Below are positions 36,253 to 44,663 of a DNA stretch of 64,000 nt, piece by piece. Within the stretch, counting starts at the first letter, position 1. Every line of letters starts with the position of its first letter. The position numbers were made by a program, and so were the translations under genes. Location: the NCBI RefSeq assembly GCF_029688735.1, contig NZ_JARULD010000002.1:620001-684000 (forward strand), read 5' to 3'. Under the pieces are notes generated by a model that made no database searches, was not told the DNA's origin, and saw only the letters and a list, made by a program, of their open reading frames with translations. Origin of the DNA: Qipengyuania flavescens. Its GTDB lineage: Bacteria; Pseudomonadota; Alphaproteobacteria; Sphingomonadales; Sphingomonadaceae.

Positions 36253-37475
36253 AACCGCTTGGTCCCATCCCGGCGGGTTTCGATACCTTGAATGGCGAGT
36301 TGGCGATCGGCGGACAGGCGGTCTCCGCGCTGGTCGAGCAGGCAGACGAAACGCCGCTGTTCGTCTATTCGCGAGGCCTGATCACGCAGCGGATTGGCGA
36401 TCTTCGCCGCGCCATGCCGGAGCGCATCAAGATCAATTATGCGATTAAAGCCAATAGTTTTCGGCCCGTCCTTGAGCACCTTTCGACCCTTGTCGACGGC
36501 TTGGATATCGCGTCGGGTGGCGAGCTAGAAATGGTCGAGGCGATCGGTTTCGACCTATCGAAAGTCAGCTTCGCGGGCCCCGGAAAACGCGATAGCGAAC
36601 TCGAAACGGCCATTGCGGCGGGCGTTACACTGAACCTCGAAAGCGCCAACGAGGCGAGGCGAGCCCTAGCTATCGGTGAGCGGCTCGGCACAACGCCGCG
36701 ACTTGCCATCCGTGTGAATCCCGATTTCGACCTCAAGGGCTCGGGCATGAAGATGGGCGGAGGACCGAAGCCCTTCGGCATCGACGCCAGCCAGGTTCCG
36801 GCACTGGCTCGCGAGATCGTCGAGGCTGGTTGCGACTGGCGCGGTCTGCATATCTTCACCGGCAGCCAGGCGCTTTCGGCCGAGGCAGTGATTGACATGC
36901 AAGCCAAGGTGCTGGAGCTTGCCGCGCGGATTACCGATGATGCCGGGATCGGATTGCCCAAGCTCAACATGGGCGGCGGCTTCGGCATTCCCTATTTCGC
37001 CGGTGACGAACCGCTCGATGTCGCCGCGGTCGGGGCTGCACTGGACAAGCGCTTCTCCGCTTTGCCCGCCAGCCTGCAGGATACGGAATTCTTCCTCGAA
37101 CTCGGCCGCTATCTCGTCGGCGAAGCGGGCGTGTATTTGACCCGCATCGTCGATCGCAAGGAAAGTTATGGCGAGACCTATCTAATCACCGATGGCGGCC
37201 TCCATCACCAGCTCGCGGCATCGGGCAACTTCGGCACGGTCGTACGGCGGAATTATCCGGTTGCGATCGCCACGCGATTCGATGCGGAGCCGCAGGAAGA
37301 GGTTAACGTCGTCGGCTGCCTGTGTACCCCGCTCGACCGGCTCGCCGACAAGGCGCACCTGCCGCGCGCCGAGGTCGGCGATATCGTCGCCGTCTTCTGT
37401 GCGGGAGCCTATGGCGCGAGCGCATCGCCCAGCGCCTTTCTCGGTCAGGGCCCGGCATCCGAAATTCTGGTCTGA
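36249..37475 (+). CDS. XrtA-system PLP-dependent decarboxylase
   Basis: 408-residue fold-type III (alanine-racemase-like barrel) decarboxylase resembling diaminopimelate/ornithine decarboxylases and matching the exosortase A-associated group (TIGR03099 as I recall). The PLP Lys67 is in INYAIKANSFRPVLEHL; the phosphate loop is NMGGGFGIPYF; HIFTGSQ and the C-terminal CTPLDRLADKAHLP with AGAYGASASPSAFLG complete the active site. It is coupled to the ligase by ATGA. The pair may adenylate and decarboxylate an amino-acid-like substrate to give an amine or a carrier-bound product. The transcript probably ends in the 180-bp gap that follows. Confidence 0.9.
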   Translation: MKPLGPIPAGFDTLNGELAIGGQAVSALVEQADETPLFVYSRGLITQRIGDLRRAMPERIKINYAIKANSFRPVLEHLSTLVDGLDIASGGELEMVEAIGFDLSKVSFAGPGKRDSELETAIAAGVTLNLESANEARRALAIGERLGTTPRLAIRVNPDFDLKGSGMKMGGGPKPFGIDASQVPALAREIVEAGCDWRGLHIFTGSQALSAEAVIDMQAKVLELAARITDDAGIGLPKLNMGGGFGIPYFAGDEPLDVAAVGAALDKRFSALPASLQDTEFFLELGRYLVGEAGVYLTRIVDRKESYGETYLITDGGLHHQLAASGNFGTVVRRNYPVAIATRFDAEPQEEVNVVGCLCTPLDRLADKAHLPRAEVGDIVAVFCAGAYGASASPSAFLGQGPASEILV

Positions 37476-37537
37476 GCGAAGAGTCCCGCTTTGGGACGGG
37501 GCTGTAAAATGAAGGTAAACCCGCAGGAATCAGGCGC

Positions 37538-37565
37538 TTTAGCGCTGTATGGATAACGCTATATT
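37538..37565 (+). promoter_or_regulatory. Candidate promoter of the XrtA export operon
   Basis: In the 180-bp gap before the export lipoprotein gene, TTTAGC (37538-37543) and TATATT (37560-37565) are 16 bp apart. A GCGC-TTTA-GCGC inverted repeat (37534-37545) covers the -35 position and a short GTCCC/GGGAC hairpin lies at 37483-37497. These are pattern matches only, but the gap is the largest in the plus arm and a promoter is expected here. Confidence 0.25.
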
Positions 37566-37655
37566 CACCTTTTGCAGCGCATAGGGCCTGCGAAATGGGG
37601 CAAATTCGACACGCAGTGTGTTGGAAGGCTCCGACTGATCCACGGGGACCTATCG

Positions 37656-38297
37656 ATGCGACTGAGCTACACCACCAGGCTGATTGGCGGCTGCATGGCC
37701 GCTACGCTCGCCCTGGGTGGCTGCACCACAACCGGTGACGAACTGCCGCCCGCGACCTTCGTCGCGATGCAGGAAGGCCCAGGCGAGGAATACGTCATCG
37801 GTCCGCTCGACGAGCTGACGATCCATGTGTGGCGCAATCCCGAGCTGGGTGCGGAAAAAATTCAGGTCCGCCCCGACGGGCGCATCACAATCCCGCTGGT
37901 CAAAGACATGCCAGCGGTCGGCAAGACGCCGTCCATGCTGGAGGAGGACATTCGGCTGCAGCTGAGCCAGTATATCGAGGATCCGCTGGTTTCGGTGATC
38001 GTCAACGAATTTGCCGGCACCTTCAGCCAGCAGATCCGCATCGTTGGTGCGACCGAACAGCCGGCATCGCTGCCTTACCGCGCGAATATGACCGTGCTCG
38101 ACGCCATGATCGCCGTCGGGGGCCTCAGCGAATTCGCCGCGGGCAATCGCGCCAAGCTGATCCGCTTCGACAAGCAGCAAGGCCGCCAGCGCGAATATTC
38201 GCTGCGGCTGACCGACTTGCTCAAGCGCGGCGACAGCGATGCGAACGTGCTGCTGCAACCGGGTGATGTCATTATCATCCCGGAAAGCACTTTCTAG
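37656..38297 (+). CDS. XrtA-system polysaccharide export lipoprotein (Wza-like)
   Basis: 213-residue outer-membrane export protein of the exosortase A/PEP-CTERM group (TIGR03027 as I recall). The lipoprotein signal ends in LALGGC (residue ~25). The Poly_export domain begins YVIGPLDELTIHVWRNPEL, followed by one SLBB region (IRIVGATEQPASLPYRANMT). It is short relative to E. coli Wza and lacks its C-terminal outer-membrane helix, as usual for this subgroup. ATG 37656 gives the signal peptide. First gene of the export operon, 15 bp before the chain-length gene. Confidence 0.92.
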   Translation: MRLSYTTRLIGGCMAATLALGGCTTTGDELPPATFVAMQEGPGEEYVIGPLDELTIHVWRNPELGAEKIQVRPDGRITIPLVKDMPAVGKTPSMLEEDIRLQLSQYIEDPLVSVIVNEFAGTFSQQIRIVGATEQPASLPYRANMTVLDAMIAVGGLSEFAAGNRAKLIRFDKQQGRQREYSLRLTDLLKRGDSDANVLLQPGDVIIIPESTF

Positions 38298-38312
38298 GGG
38301 TAGAGCGGGGGC

Positions 38313-39833
38313 ATGCAGGAAGTCTTCGACGAGATCCGCAGCGCGCTGCATACGGTGTGGAACCGCCGCTGGCTGGCGCTCGCCGTCGCCTGGGGCGTCT
38401 GCATCGTGGGCTGGCTGTTCGTGGCGACTATCCCGAACAGCTATGAAAGCCGCGCGCGGATCTATGTCGAACTCGACGACGTGCTCTCCAAGCAGCTCGA
38501 GATTTCGGGAGAGGGGCGGCAGGCGATTACCAAGGTGCGCCAGACGCTGACCAGCGCTGTCAATCTCGAGAAGGTCGTCCGCGCAACACAGCTGGGCGAG
38601 AAGGTGAACACCCAGCGCGAGATGCAGTCGGCTGTCGATAGCCTGACCGACCATGTCGGGGTCGTGAGTACCGAGGACAATCTCTTCGAGCTGACCGCGA
38701 CGATCGGCAATTCCTCCATGACCGATGCGGAAAATGCCGCGCTGGCGCAGGACGTGGTGCAGAAGCTGATCGACATATTCCGCGAGGAGAACGTCGCGGG
38801 CAATCGCGGCCAGGTCGCTGACACGCTCGCCTTCCTCGACCAGCAGCTCGACGAGCGGAAGCAGGAGCTCGAGGCTGCCGAACAGCGCCGCCTCGCCTTC
38901 GAAGCGCAGAACCCCGAACTGATCGGTGGCGTCGGCACCGTTACGACCCGGATCAATGCGATGCGCGACGAGATGCGCGACGTCGATAGCGACATTGCTG
39001 CGGCCTCCAGCTCGCTCGCCGCGATTGACGGCCAGATTTCCAGCACGCCGCGCACCATCGCGACATTCGGTGCCGAAGGGGGCGCGCGCGCAGCTCTGGC
39101 GCAGGCCCAATCGCAGCTTTCCGCCATGCGCGCCCGCGGCCTGACCGATAGCCACCCGGATATCCAGGCCCAGCAGCGCCAGGTCGCGTCCCTGCGCGAG
39201 CAGGCGGCGAAGGAGCCTTCCGGAGCCGGTGGTGCGACAAACCCGGCTTACACATCACTCGTCGCCATGCGGTCGGAGCGGCAGGCGAATTACCAGGCGC
39301 TGCAGGCACGCAAGGCCGCGCTGCAGTCCGACATCTCGCGCCTCATCGCCAACCAGGCGGAAGAACCCGCCGTGGCCGCCGAGGCCAATCGCATCAGCCG
39401 CGACTACGAGGTCCTCAAGGACAAGTATGACGAGCTGCTTAAGGACCGTGAGGAAATGCGCCTGCGCGGCCAGGTCGAAACGGAGCGCAGCGCGTTCCAG
39501 TTCGAAGTGATCGATCCGCCGACCGCGCCGACCAAGCCGGCCGCACCCAATCGCCCGCTGCTGCTGGTCGTCGTCTTGCTGGCTGGCTTCGCCGCTGGCG
39601 CGGCCGTGGCGTTCGTGATGGGGCAGTTACGCTCCAGCTTCACCACATCGGAAAAGCTGGAACGTGTGCTCGATATGCCGGTGATCGGCACGATCTCGCG
39701 TTCGATCACGGCGGCCGACCGTCGCCGCCAGCGTGTCCAGCTCAAGAAATTTTTCGCCGCCAGCGGAGCTCTGGCAGGCGTCTGCCTGCTGCTGCTGGTC
39801 GTGGAAGTCATCCAGGTCGGCTCGGTCGCCTGA
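38313..39833 (+). CDS. XrtA-system polysaccharide chain-length determinant
   Basis: 506-residue Wzz/PCP-like inner-membrane protein (TIGR03007 as I recall). The N-terminal helix WLALAVAWGVCIVGWLFVAT and Wzz domain are followed by a long coiled-coil region (roughly residues 160-400, rich in Gln/Glu/Ala), the proline-rich PPTAPTKPAAPNRP motif, a second membrane segment and a third near the C-terminus (ALAGVCLLLLVVEV). It lacks a kinase domain; the kinase is encoded separately 9 bp downstream, as in systems with a bipartite PCP and BY-kinase. It controls polymer length and export. Confidence 0.92.
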   Translation: MQEVFDEIRSALHTVWNRRWLALAVAWGVCIVGWLFVATIPNSYESRARIYVELDDVLSKQLEISGEGRQAITKVRQTLTSAVNLEKVVRATQLGEKVNTQREMQSAVDSLTDHVGVVSTEDNLFELTATIGNSSMTDAENAALAQDVVQKLIDIFREENVAGNRGQVADTLAFLDQQLDERKQELEAAEQRRLAFEAQNPELIGGVGTVTTRINAMRDEMRDVDSDIAAASSSLAAIDGQISSTPRTIATFGAEGGARAALAQAQSQLSAMRARGLTDSHPDIQAQQRQVASLREQAAKEPSGAGGATNPAYTSLVAMRSERQANYQALQARKAALQSDISRLIANQAEEPAVAAEANRISRDYEVLKDKYDELLKDREEMRLRGQVETERSAFQFEVIDPPTAPTKPAAPNRPLLLVVVLLAGFAAGAAVAFVMGQLRSSFTTSEKLERVLDMPVIGTISRSITAADRRRQRVQLKKFFAASGALAGVCLLLLVVEVIQVGSVA

Positions 39834-39842
39834 GGGGGGAAT

Positions 39843-40913
39843 GTGTCAGTGAACAAGCCCACCAAGATCACGCCGCCGGAAAAACAGGCCAAGCCGGATC
39901 GCGCCTCGCTGCTCGAACGGGCGAGCGGGACGTTCGGCCTCGATAATCTGCGTCCGGCCGGAGTTCCGAAAGGCCTCGACAGCAACAAGGCGAAGAAATT
40001 CGCGCCCAAGCGTGCCGCTTCGGAGGCTTCGCCGGAGCAAACGCCGGAGCCGACGCCGAAGCGTCGCGCGTCCGATTACATCGGCGAGAAGGCTGAGCCT
40101 GCTCCCACAGCAGCTCCAGTGACTGCGGCCAGCATGGCAGCGCAAGAACCCGAGGTTCCTTCGGTCCGCTTCAGCGGGGAAAAGCGAGAGGTCGTCCGCT
40201 CCTTCCTCAGCGAGCAGGGCCTGATCGACCCGGACGGCGGAGCGTCTACCCTGCTGGAAGAATTCCGCATCGTGAAGCGACAGGTGCTGGCAGCCGCCAA
40301 GGCCGAAGCCAGCGCGACTGCGCGCCGGGTGCTGATCTGCTCGCCGCATCCCAATGAAGGCAAGACCTTTTGCGCGCTGAATCTCGCCATCGCGATGGCA
40401 GCCGAGCGGGATACGGAAGTGCTGCTCATCGATGCCGATTTCGGCAAGCCCTCGATCATGTCGAAGCTCGGTTTAAACGCAGGCAAGGGTTTCATGGATG
40501 TTCTGGCGGATAACTCTGCCCATGTCGAAGACTTCGTGGTCGGCACGGACATCCCCGGCCTGTGGGTGCTGCCCGCCGGCGAACGCACCGGGCGCGACAG
40601 CGAATATCTCGCCAGCGAACGAACCTGGGAAGTCCTCAACCGCCTCACCCGCGGTGCGCCGAACCGTTTCGTCATATTCGACAGCCCGCCTGCCCTGGCT
40701 GCGACGCCGGCAGCCGAGCTGGCGAAGCATGTCGGCCAGGCGCTGCTCGTCGCGCGCAGCGACCAGACGGGACGTGCTGCTTTGGAAGACGCTGTCGACC
40801 TGCTGTCGGCATGTCCGGATATCAAGCTGCTGCTCAACGATACCACCTTCAGCCCGAGCGGGCGCCGCTTCGGCAGCTATTACGGTTATGGAGAGACATC
40901 CCATGACCAGTAA
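39843..40913 (+). CDS. XrtA-associated tyrosine autokinase
   Basis: 356-residue cytoplasmic bacterial tyrosine kinase (CpsD/BY-kinase, TIGR03018 type as I recall). The P-loop is CSPHPNEGKT (residues 166-175, Lys174), Walker A' is VLLIDADFGKPS, and Walker B is RFVIFDSPPA. The last ~20 residues contain a tyrosine cluster, SYYGYGE, expected to be autophosphorylated. The first ~120 residues are low-complexity and Ala/Pro/Lys/Glu-rich. The start is GTG 39843 after GGGGGG; GTG 39849 is possible. It overlaps the next gene by 11 bp. It should pair with the separate chain-length protein. Confidence 0.9.
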   Translation: MSVNKPTKITPPEKQAKPDRASLLERASGTFGLDNLRPAGVPKGLDSNKAKKFAPKRAASEASPEQTPEPTPKRRASDYIGEKAEPAPTAAPVTAASMAAQEPEVPSVRFSGEKREVVRSFLSEQGLIDPDGGASTLLEEFRIVKRQVLAAAKAEASATARRVLICSPHPNEGKTFCALNLAIAMAAERDTEVLLIDADFGKPSIMSKLGLNAGKGFMDVLADNSAHVEDFVVGTDIPGLWVLPAGERTGRDSEYLASERTWEVLNRLTRGAPNRFVIFDSPPALAATPAAELAKHVGQALLVARSDQTGRAALEDAVDLLSACPDIKLLLNDTTFSPSGRRFGSYYGYGETSHDQ

Positions 40914-42570
40914 GGCGTTGCTCGCTCTGGCAACTCTGGCGCTTTCGGGCGTTGTGCCGCTGGCCAGTCCGGCCATGGCGCAGCAAAACCGCGACGCCGG
41001 TGCCGATGAGGCCGAGAGCCGCTCGGAAAGCCGCGCCTCGCGCCGCACGCGGATCGATCCCTATATCGAGGCGAATACCATCGCCAATTGGCAGATCACG
41101 CCGGGCGACGATGTGCTGACCTACACGCAGCTCGCCGCTGGCGTCGATGCCTCGGTGCAAGGGCGCAATACGGGCGCTGCCGTGTCGCTGCGCTACGAGC
41201 GGAACTTCGCCCACCAGTCCGATGGCGCGGATTCCGACACGCTGACCGGCATCGCCCGGGGCTATGCTTCGGTCGTGCCGAATGTGCTGACGATCGAGGC
41301 CGGTGCGCTCGCCACGCGGACCAGCGTCGATGGCTCGGGCCGCTCGATCATCGCACCTCTGGCTGCCGACGATTTCACCAGCCAGACCTACTCGGTCTAC
41401 GCCGGCCCGACACTGCAGACGCAGGTCGAGGGCGTGGACGTCTCCGCCAATTACCGGATTGGCTATACGCGGGTCGACGGACCGGATTTCGTCAGCGCCG
41501 GTCGCCAGCCGGTCGACATTTTCGACGAGAGCGTAAGCCACAGCGCGAATGTGCGCGCCGGGATCGCTCCGGGACGGGCAGGGCTGCCGGTCGGCGTGGG
41601 AGTCGGCGCTGGCTTCTACCAAGAAGACATCTCCAATCTCGATCAGCGTGTCCGCGACGTCTACGTTCGCGGCGACGTCACGGTACCAGTCACGCCCACC
41701 CTCGCGGTGGTCTTCGGTGCCGGGATCGAGGACGTCGAAGTATCGAGCCGCGATGTCCTGCGCGATGCGGACGGCGATCCTGTGCTCGGCAAAGATGGCC
41801 GCTTCATCACCGATGAAAGCAGCCCGCGCACCATCGCCTACGAGGCTGACGGGTTGATCTGGGACGTCGGCGTAATCTGGCGTCCGAGCAGCCGCACAGA
41901 GTTGCAGGCGACCTTCGGCCACCGCTACGACAGCGAAACCTTCTACGGCAGTTTCAGCTGGGCGCCCAGCAGCCGCAGCACGCTGGGCATCGGCGTTTAC
42001 GACAGTATCCAGGGTTTCGGCGGCCGCCTGAACAATGCGCTGGCCGCACTGCCGACCGATTTCGAGGTCGTGCGCGACCCTGTCACGGGCGACATTACCG
42101 GCTGCGTCAACAGCCTCGACGGGCTGGGCTGCATCGATGGCGCGCTGGGTTCCGTGCGGTCATCGGTCTTCCGCGGGCGCGGTGTCGTGGTGAGCTACAC
42201 GCATGAGATGGGCCGTACGGTGGCAGGGATCGGTGCCGGGTACGATCGCCGCCGCTTCATCGGCGCGCCGGGCACGATCCTGGAGCTTGCCGACGGGATC
42301 GTCGACGAAAGCGTATATGTCACGGCAAATCTGGCTGGGCCGTTCGGTCGCGGCAATTACGCGCTCAACACCTTCGCCAACTGGTTTGAAAGCGGTGCCA
42401 GCTCGCTCGGCGATGCCTTCACGCTCGGCACCTCGGCTTCCTATACCGAGCAGGTGTGGCGCAATCTCTCGGCACGGGCCGCCGTGGCGCTCACCATGAT
42501 CGATCCGGAAGCATCTCCCGACGAGTTCCTCACCGCTTCCGCGCTGCTCGGCCTGCGCTACGACTTCTGA
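40903..42570 (+). CDS. XrtA/PEP-CTERM system outer-membrane protein (TIGR03016-like)
   Basis: 555-residue predicted beta-barrel outer-membrane protein. A signal peptide of about 26 residues ends SPAMAQ. The mature part alternates short hydrophobic strands with loops (for example VSLRYERNFAHQS, VSANYRIGYTR, LGIGVYDSIQGFGG), and the C-terminal residue is Phe (LLGLRYDF), the usual barrel signature. A Cys-containing insert (GCVNSLDGLGCIDGA) could form a disulfide in a loop. It probably provides the outer-membrane pore or a docking protein for the exported polymer. It overlaps the kinase gene by 11 bp. Confidence 0.85.
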   Translation: MTSKALLALATLALSGVVPLASPAMAQQNRDAGADEAESRSESRASRRTRIDPYIEANTIANWQITPGDDVLTYTQLAAGVDASVQGRNTGAAVSLRYERNFAHQSDGADSDTLTGIARGYASVVPNVLTIEAGALATRTSVDGSGRSIIAPLAADDFTSQTYSVYAGPTLQTQVEGVDVSANYRIGYTRVDGPDFVSAGRQPVDIFDESVSHSANVRAGIAPGRAGLPVGVGVGAGFYQEDISNLDQRVRDVYVRGDVTVPVTPTLAVVFGAGIEDVEVSSRDVLRDADGDPVLGKDGRFITDESSPRTIAYEADGLIWDVGVIWRPSSRTELQATFGHRYDSETFYGSFSWAPSSRSTLGIGVYDSIQGFGGRLNNALAALPTDFEVVRDPVTGDITGCVNSLDGLGCIDGALGSVRSSVFRGRGVVVSYTHEMGRTVAGIGAGYDRRRFIGAPGTILELADGIVDESVYVTANLAGPFGRGNYALNTFANWFESGASSLGDAFTLGTSASYTEQVWRNLSARAAVALTMIDPEASPDEFLTASALLGLRYDF

Positions 42571-42582
42571 TAAGGACGCAGC

Positions 42583-43773
42583 ATGTACGAAGAATATTAC
42601 GGCTTTCGCGAGCGCCCTTTCCAGCTGACGCCCGACCCGGCTTTCTACTTCGAAAGCGTCACGCATAAGAAAGCGCTGAGTTATCTCGGCTATGGGCTCA
42701 ACCAGGGCGAGGGCTTCGTCGTCATCACCGGCGAGGTCGGATCGGGCAAGTCCACGCTCGTCGCGCATCTGAAGGAAAAGTTGGACGACGAGCGCATGAC
42801 GGTGGGCGAAGTCGTGACCAGCGCGCTTGACGACGACGAGATGATCCACGTCGCCGCGCGCAGCTTCGGCCTCGACATCGAGGGCGGCGACAAGGCAGCA
42901 GCGCTAGCTGCAATCGAGCTGTTCCTGCACGAAGAAGCCCGCAACGGTCGCCGCGTGCTGCTGATCGTGGACGAGGCGCAGAACCTTTCCATCGGCGCGC
43001 TCGAGGAGCTGCGCATGCTGTCGAACTTCCAGCTCGGATCGCATCCGCTGCTGCAGACGCTCCTGCTTGGCCAGCCCGAATTCAAGCACCTGCTCGCGCA
43101 GTCGGAAGAGCTCGAGCAATTGCGCCAGCGCGTCATTGCCGCGCATCATCTCGAACCGATGCAGCCGGGCGAAATCGAGCCCTATGTCGAGCATCGTCTG
43201 GCGCATGTCGGATGGGACGGCAATCCCGAGATCGACGGCGGCATCTGGGTAAAGCTCCACAAGGCGACAGGCGGCATCCCGCGCAAGATCAACCAGGTCA
43301 TGACCCGGCTGCTGCTGATGGGTGCGGTGGAAGAACAGTCAGTGCTCGAAGCCGACATGCTCGGAGCGGTGCTGGAAGAAATGAACGGCGATAATTCGCC
43401 CGAGGCGCACAGCGAGACTGTCGCCAAGCCGCGCCCGGACCGCGATCTCCCGGCCGCCGAGGCGATCGCTCGTGCACGCAGCGAGCCAGCGCCAGCCAGT
43501 TCAGAGGCGCGCGACAAGGGGCTGCTCGATCACCAGATCGAAGCCATCGAAAAGGCGTTCGCCGAACGCGACAAGCACATGGCCGCGATGCGCCGCGAGG
43601 TTCAGAAACTCGCCGCCTCGCGCGATCAGGCAGGCGGCGCGCTGCCGCCGGATGCCGACAAGCGCCTCGAAGCCATCGAGCGCCGCCTCGACGAGCAGGA
43701 ACAATCGCTGCGACATGTGCTCACGATGATGATAGACTATTTCGAGAGCCAGGCGACGCGCGCAGCGGCCTGA
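42583..43773 (+). CDS. XrtA-associated AAA ATPase (ExeA-like)
   Basis: 396-residue AAA+ ATPase related to general-secretion ExeA (TIGR03015 as I recall). It begins with the typical YEEYYGFRERPFQLTPDP; Walker A is GEVGSGKST (residue ~50), Walker B is VLLIVDEAQN, and IPRKINQVMTRLLLMG is the sensor-2 region. The C-terminal third is a low-complexity linker and a coiled coil (EAIEKAFAERDKHMAAMRRE). No membrane segment is seen. It is thought to energise assembly of the export machinery. It lies 12 bp after the barrel gene and 17 bp before the deacetylase gene. Confidence 0.9.
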   Translation: MYEEYYGFRERPFQLTPDPAFYFESVTHKKALSYLGYGLNQGEGFVVITGEVGSGKSTLVAHLKEKLDDERMTVGEVVTSALDDDEMIHVAARSFGLDIEGGDKAAALAAIELFLHEEARNGRRVLLIVDEAQNLSIGALEELRMLSNFQLGSHPLLQTLLLGQPEFKHLLAQSEELEQLRQRVIAAHHLEPMQPGEIEPYVEHRLAHVGWDGNPEIDGGIWVKLHKATGGIPRKINQVMTRLLLMGAVEEQSVLEADMLGAVLEEMNGDNSPEAHSETVAKPRPDRDLPAAEAIARARSEPAPASSEARDKGLLDHQIEAIEKAFAERDKHMAAMRREVQKLAASRDQAGGALPPDADKRLEAIERRLDEQEQSLRHVLTMMIDYFESQATRAAA

Positions 43774-43790
43774 CACGTCGGGAGGGGCCG

Positions 43791-44663
43791 GTGACACAGC
43801 ACAGCATCGTCAACGGCCTGTCGGTCGATGTCGAGGATTGGTTCCAGGTCGGCGCCTTCGAACACACGATCAAGCGTCAAGATTGGGATTCGCTCCAGCT
43901 GCGGGTGGGCGAAAATGTCGCGCGCATCCTCGACCTGTTCGACGCCGCCGGAGTGAAGGCGACCTTTTTTACGCTGGGCTGGGTGGCGCAGCGCAATCCC
44001 GCGGCCATGCGCGCCATCGTCGAGCGCGGACACGAACTCGCCAGTCATGGCTATGATCATACGCGCGTGTTCACCTTTACCCAGCAGGAATTTGCCGACG
44101 ATCTCGCCAAGTCGCGGGCTATCCTGGAGGACGCGGGTGGGGCGGCAATCACCGGTTATCGCGCGCCGAGTTTCTCCATCGACGCGCGCAACTCATGGGC
44201 GCACGAGGTGCTGGCCGAGCACGGCTATGCCTACTCCTCCAGCGTCGCTCCCGTGGTCCATGATCACTACGGTTGGCGTGAGGCACCGCGGTTCGCGTTC
44301 AATCCCGTACCGGGCAGCGATCTCGTCGAGATTCCGGTGACCACGGCGGTATTCAGAGGCCGTCGTCTGGCTGCGGGAGGCGGCGGGTTTTTCCGCGTAC
44401 TGCCTTATGCATTCAGTCGCTGGGCCATCCGGCAAGTGAACCGGCAGGATCGCCGTCCGGCGGTCTTCTACTTCCATCCGTGGGAAGTCGACCCCGATCA
44501 GCCGCGGGTCGCCGGAGCGCCGATGCGCTCGCGGCTGCGGCACTACACCAACCTGTCGCGCATGGAGGACAAGCTGTCCGACCTGCTGGGCGAGTTCGCC
44601 TGGGGCCGGATGGACGAGCTTGCCGCGCGAGAGGCCACGCGCAGTCTCGACTGGGCGGCATGA
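43791..44663 (+). CDS. XrtA-system polysaccharide deacetylase
   Basis: 290-residue carbohydrate esterase 4 (NodB-like) enzyme of the exosortase A group (TIGR03006 as I recall), removing N-acetyl groups from the polymer or its precursor. NodB motifs visible: GLSVDVEDW (motif 1, with Asp), ELASHGYDHTRVF (motif 2, His-x3-His), GYRAPSFSID (motif 3), and FYFHPWEVDPDQPR (motif 5). No signal peptide is seen, so it may act in the cytoplasm or be retained. The GTG start at 43791 follows a GGAGGGG. Coupled to the FemAB gene by ATGA. Confidence 0.9.
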   Translation: MTQHSIVNGLSVDVEDWFQVGAFEHTIKRQDWDSLQLRVGENVARILDLFDAAGVKATFFTLGWVAQRNPAAMRAIVERGHELASHGYDHTRVFTFTQQEFADDLAKSRAILEDAGGAAITGYRAPSFSIDARNSWAHEVLAEHGYAYSSSVAPVVHDHYGWREAPRFAFNPVPGSDLVEIPVTTAVFRGRRLAAGGGGFFRVLPYAFSRWAIRQVNRQDRRPAVFYFHPWEVDPDQPRVAGAPMRSRLRHYTNLSRMEDKLSDLLGEFAWGRMDELAAREATRSLDWAA

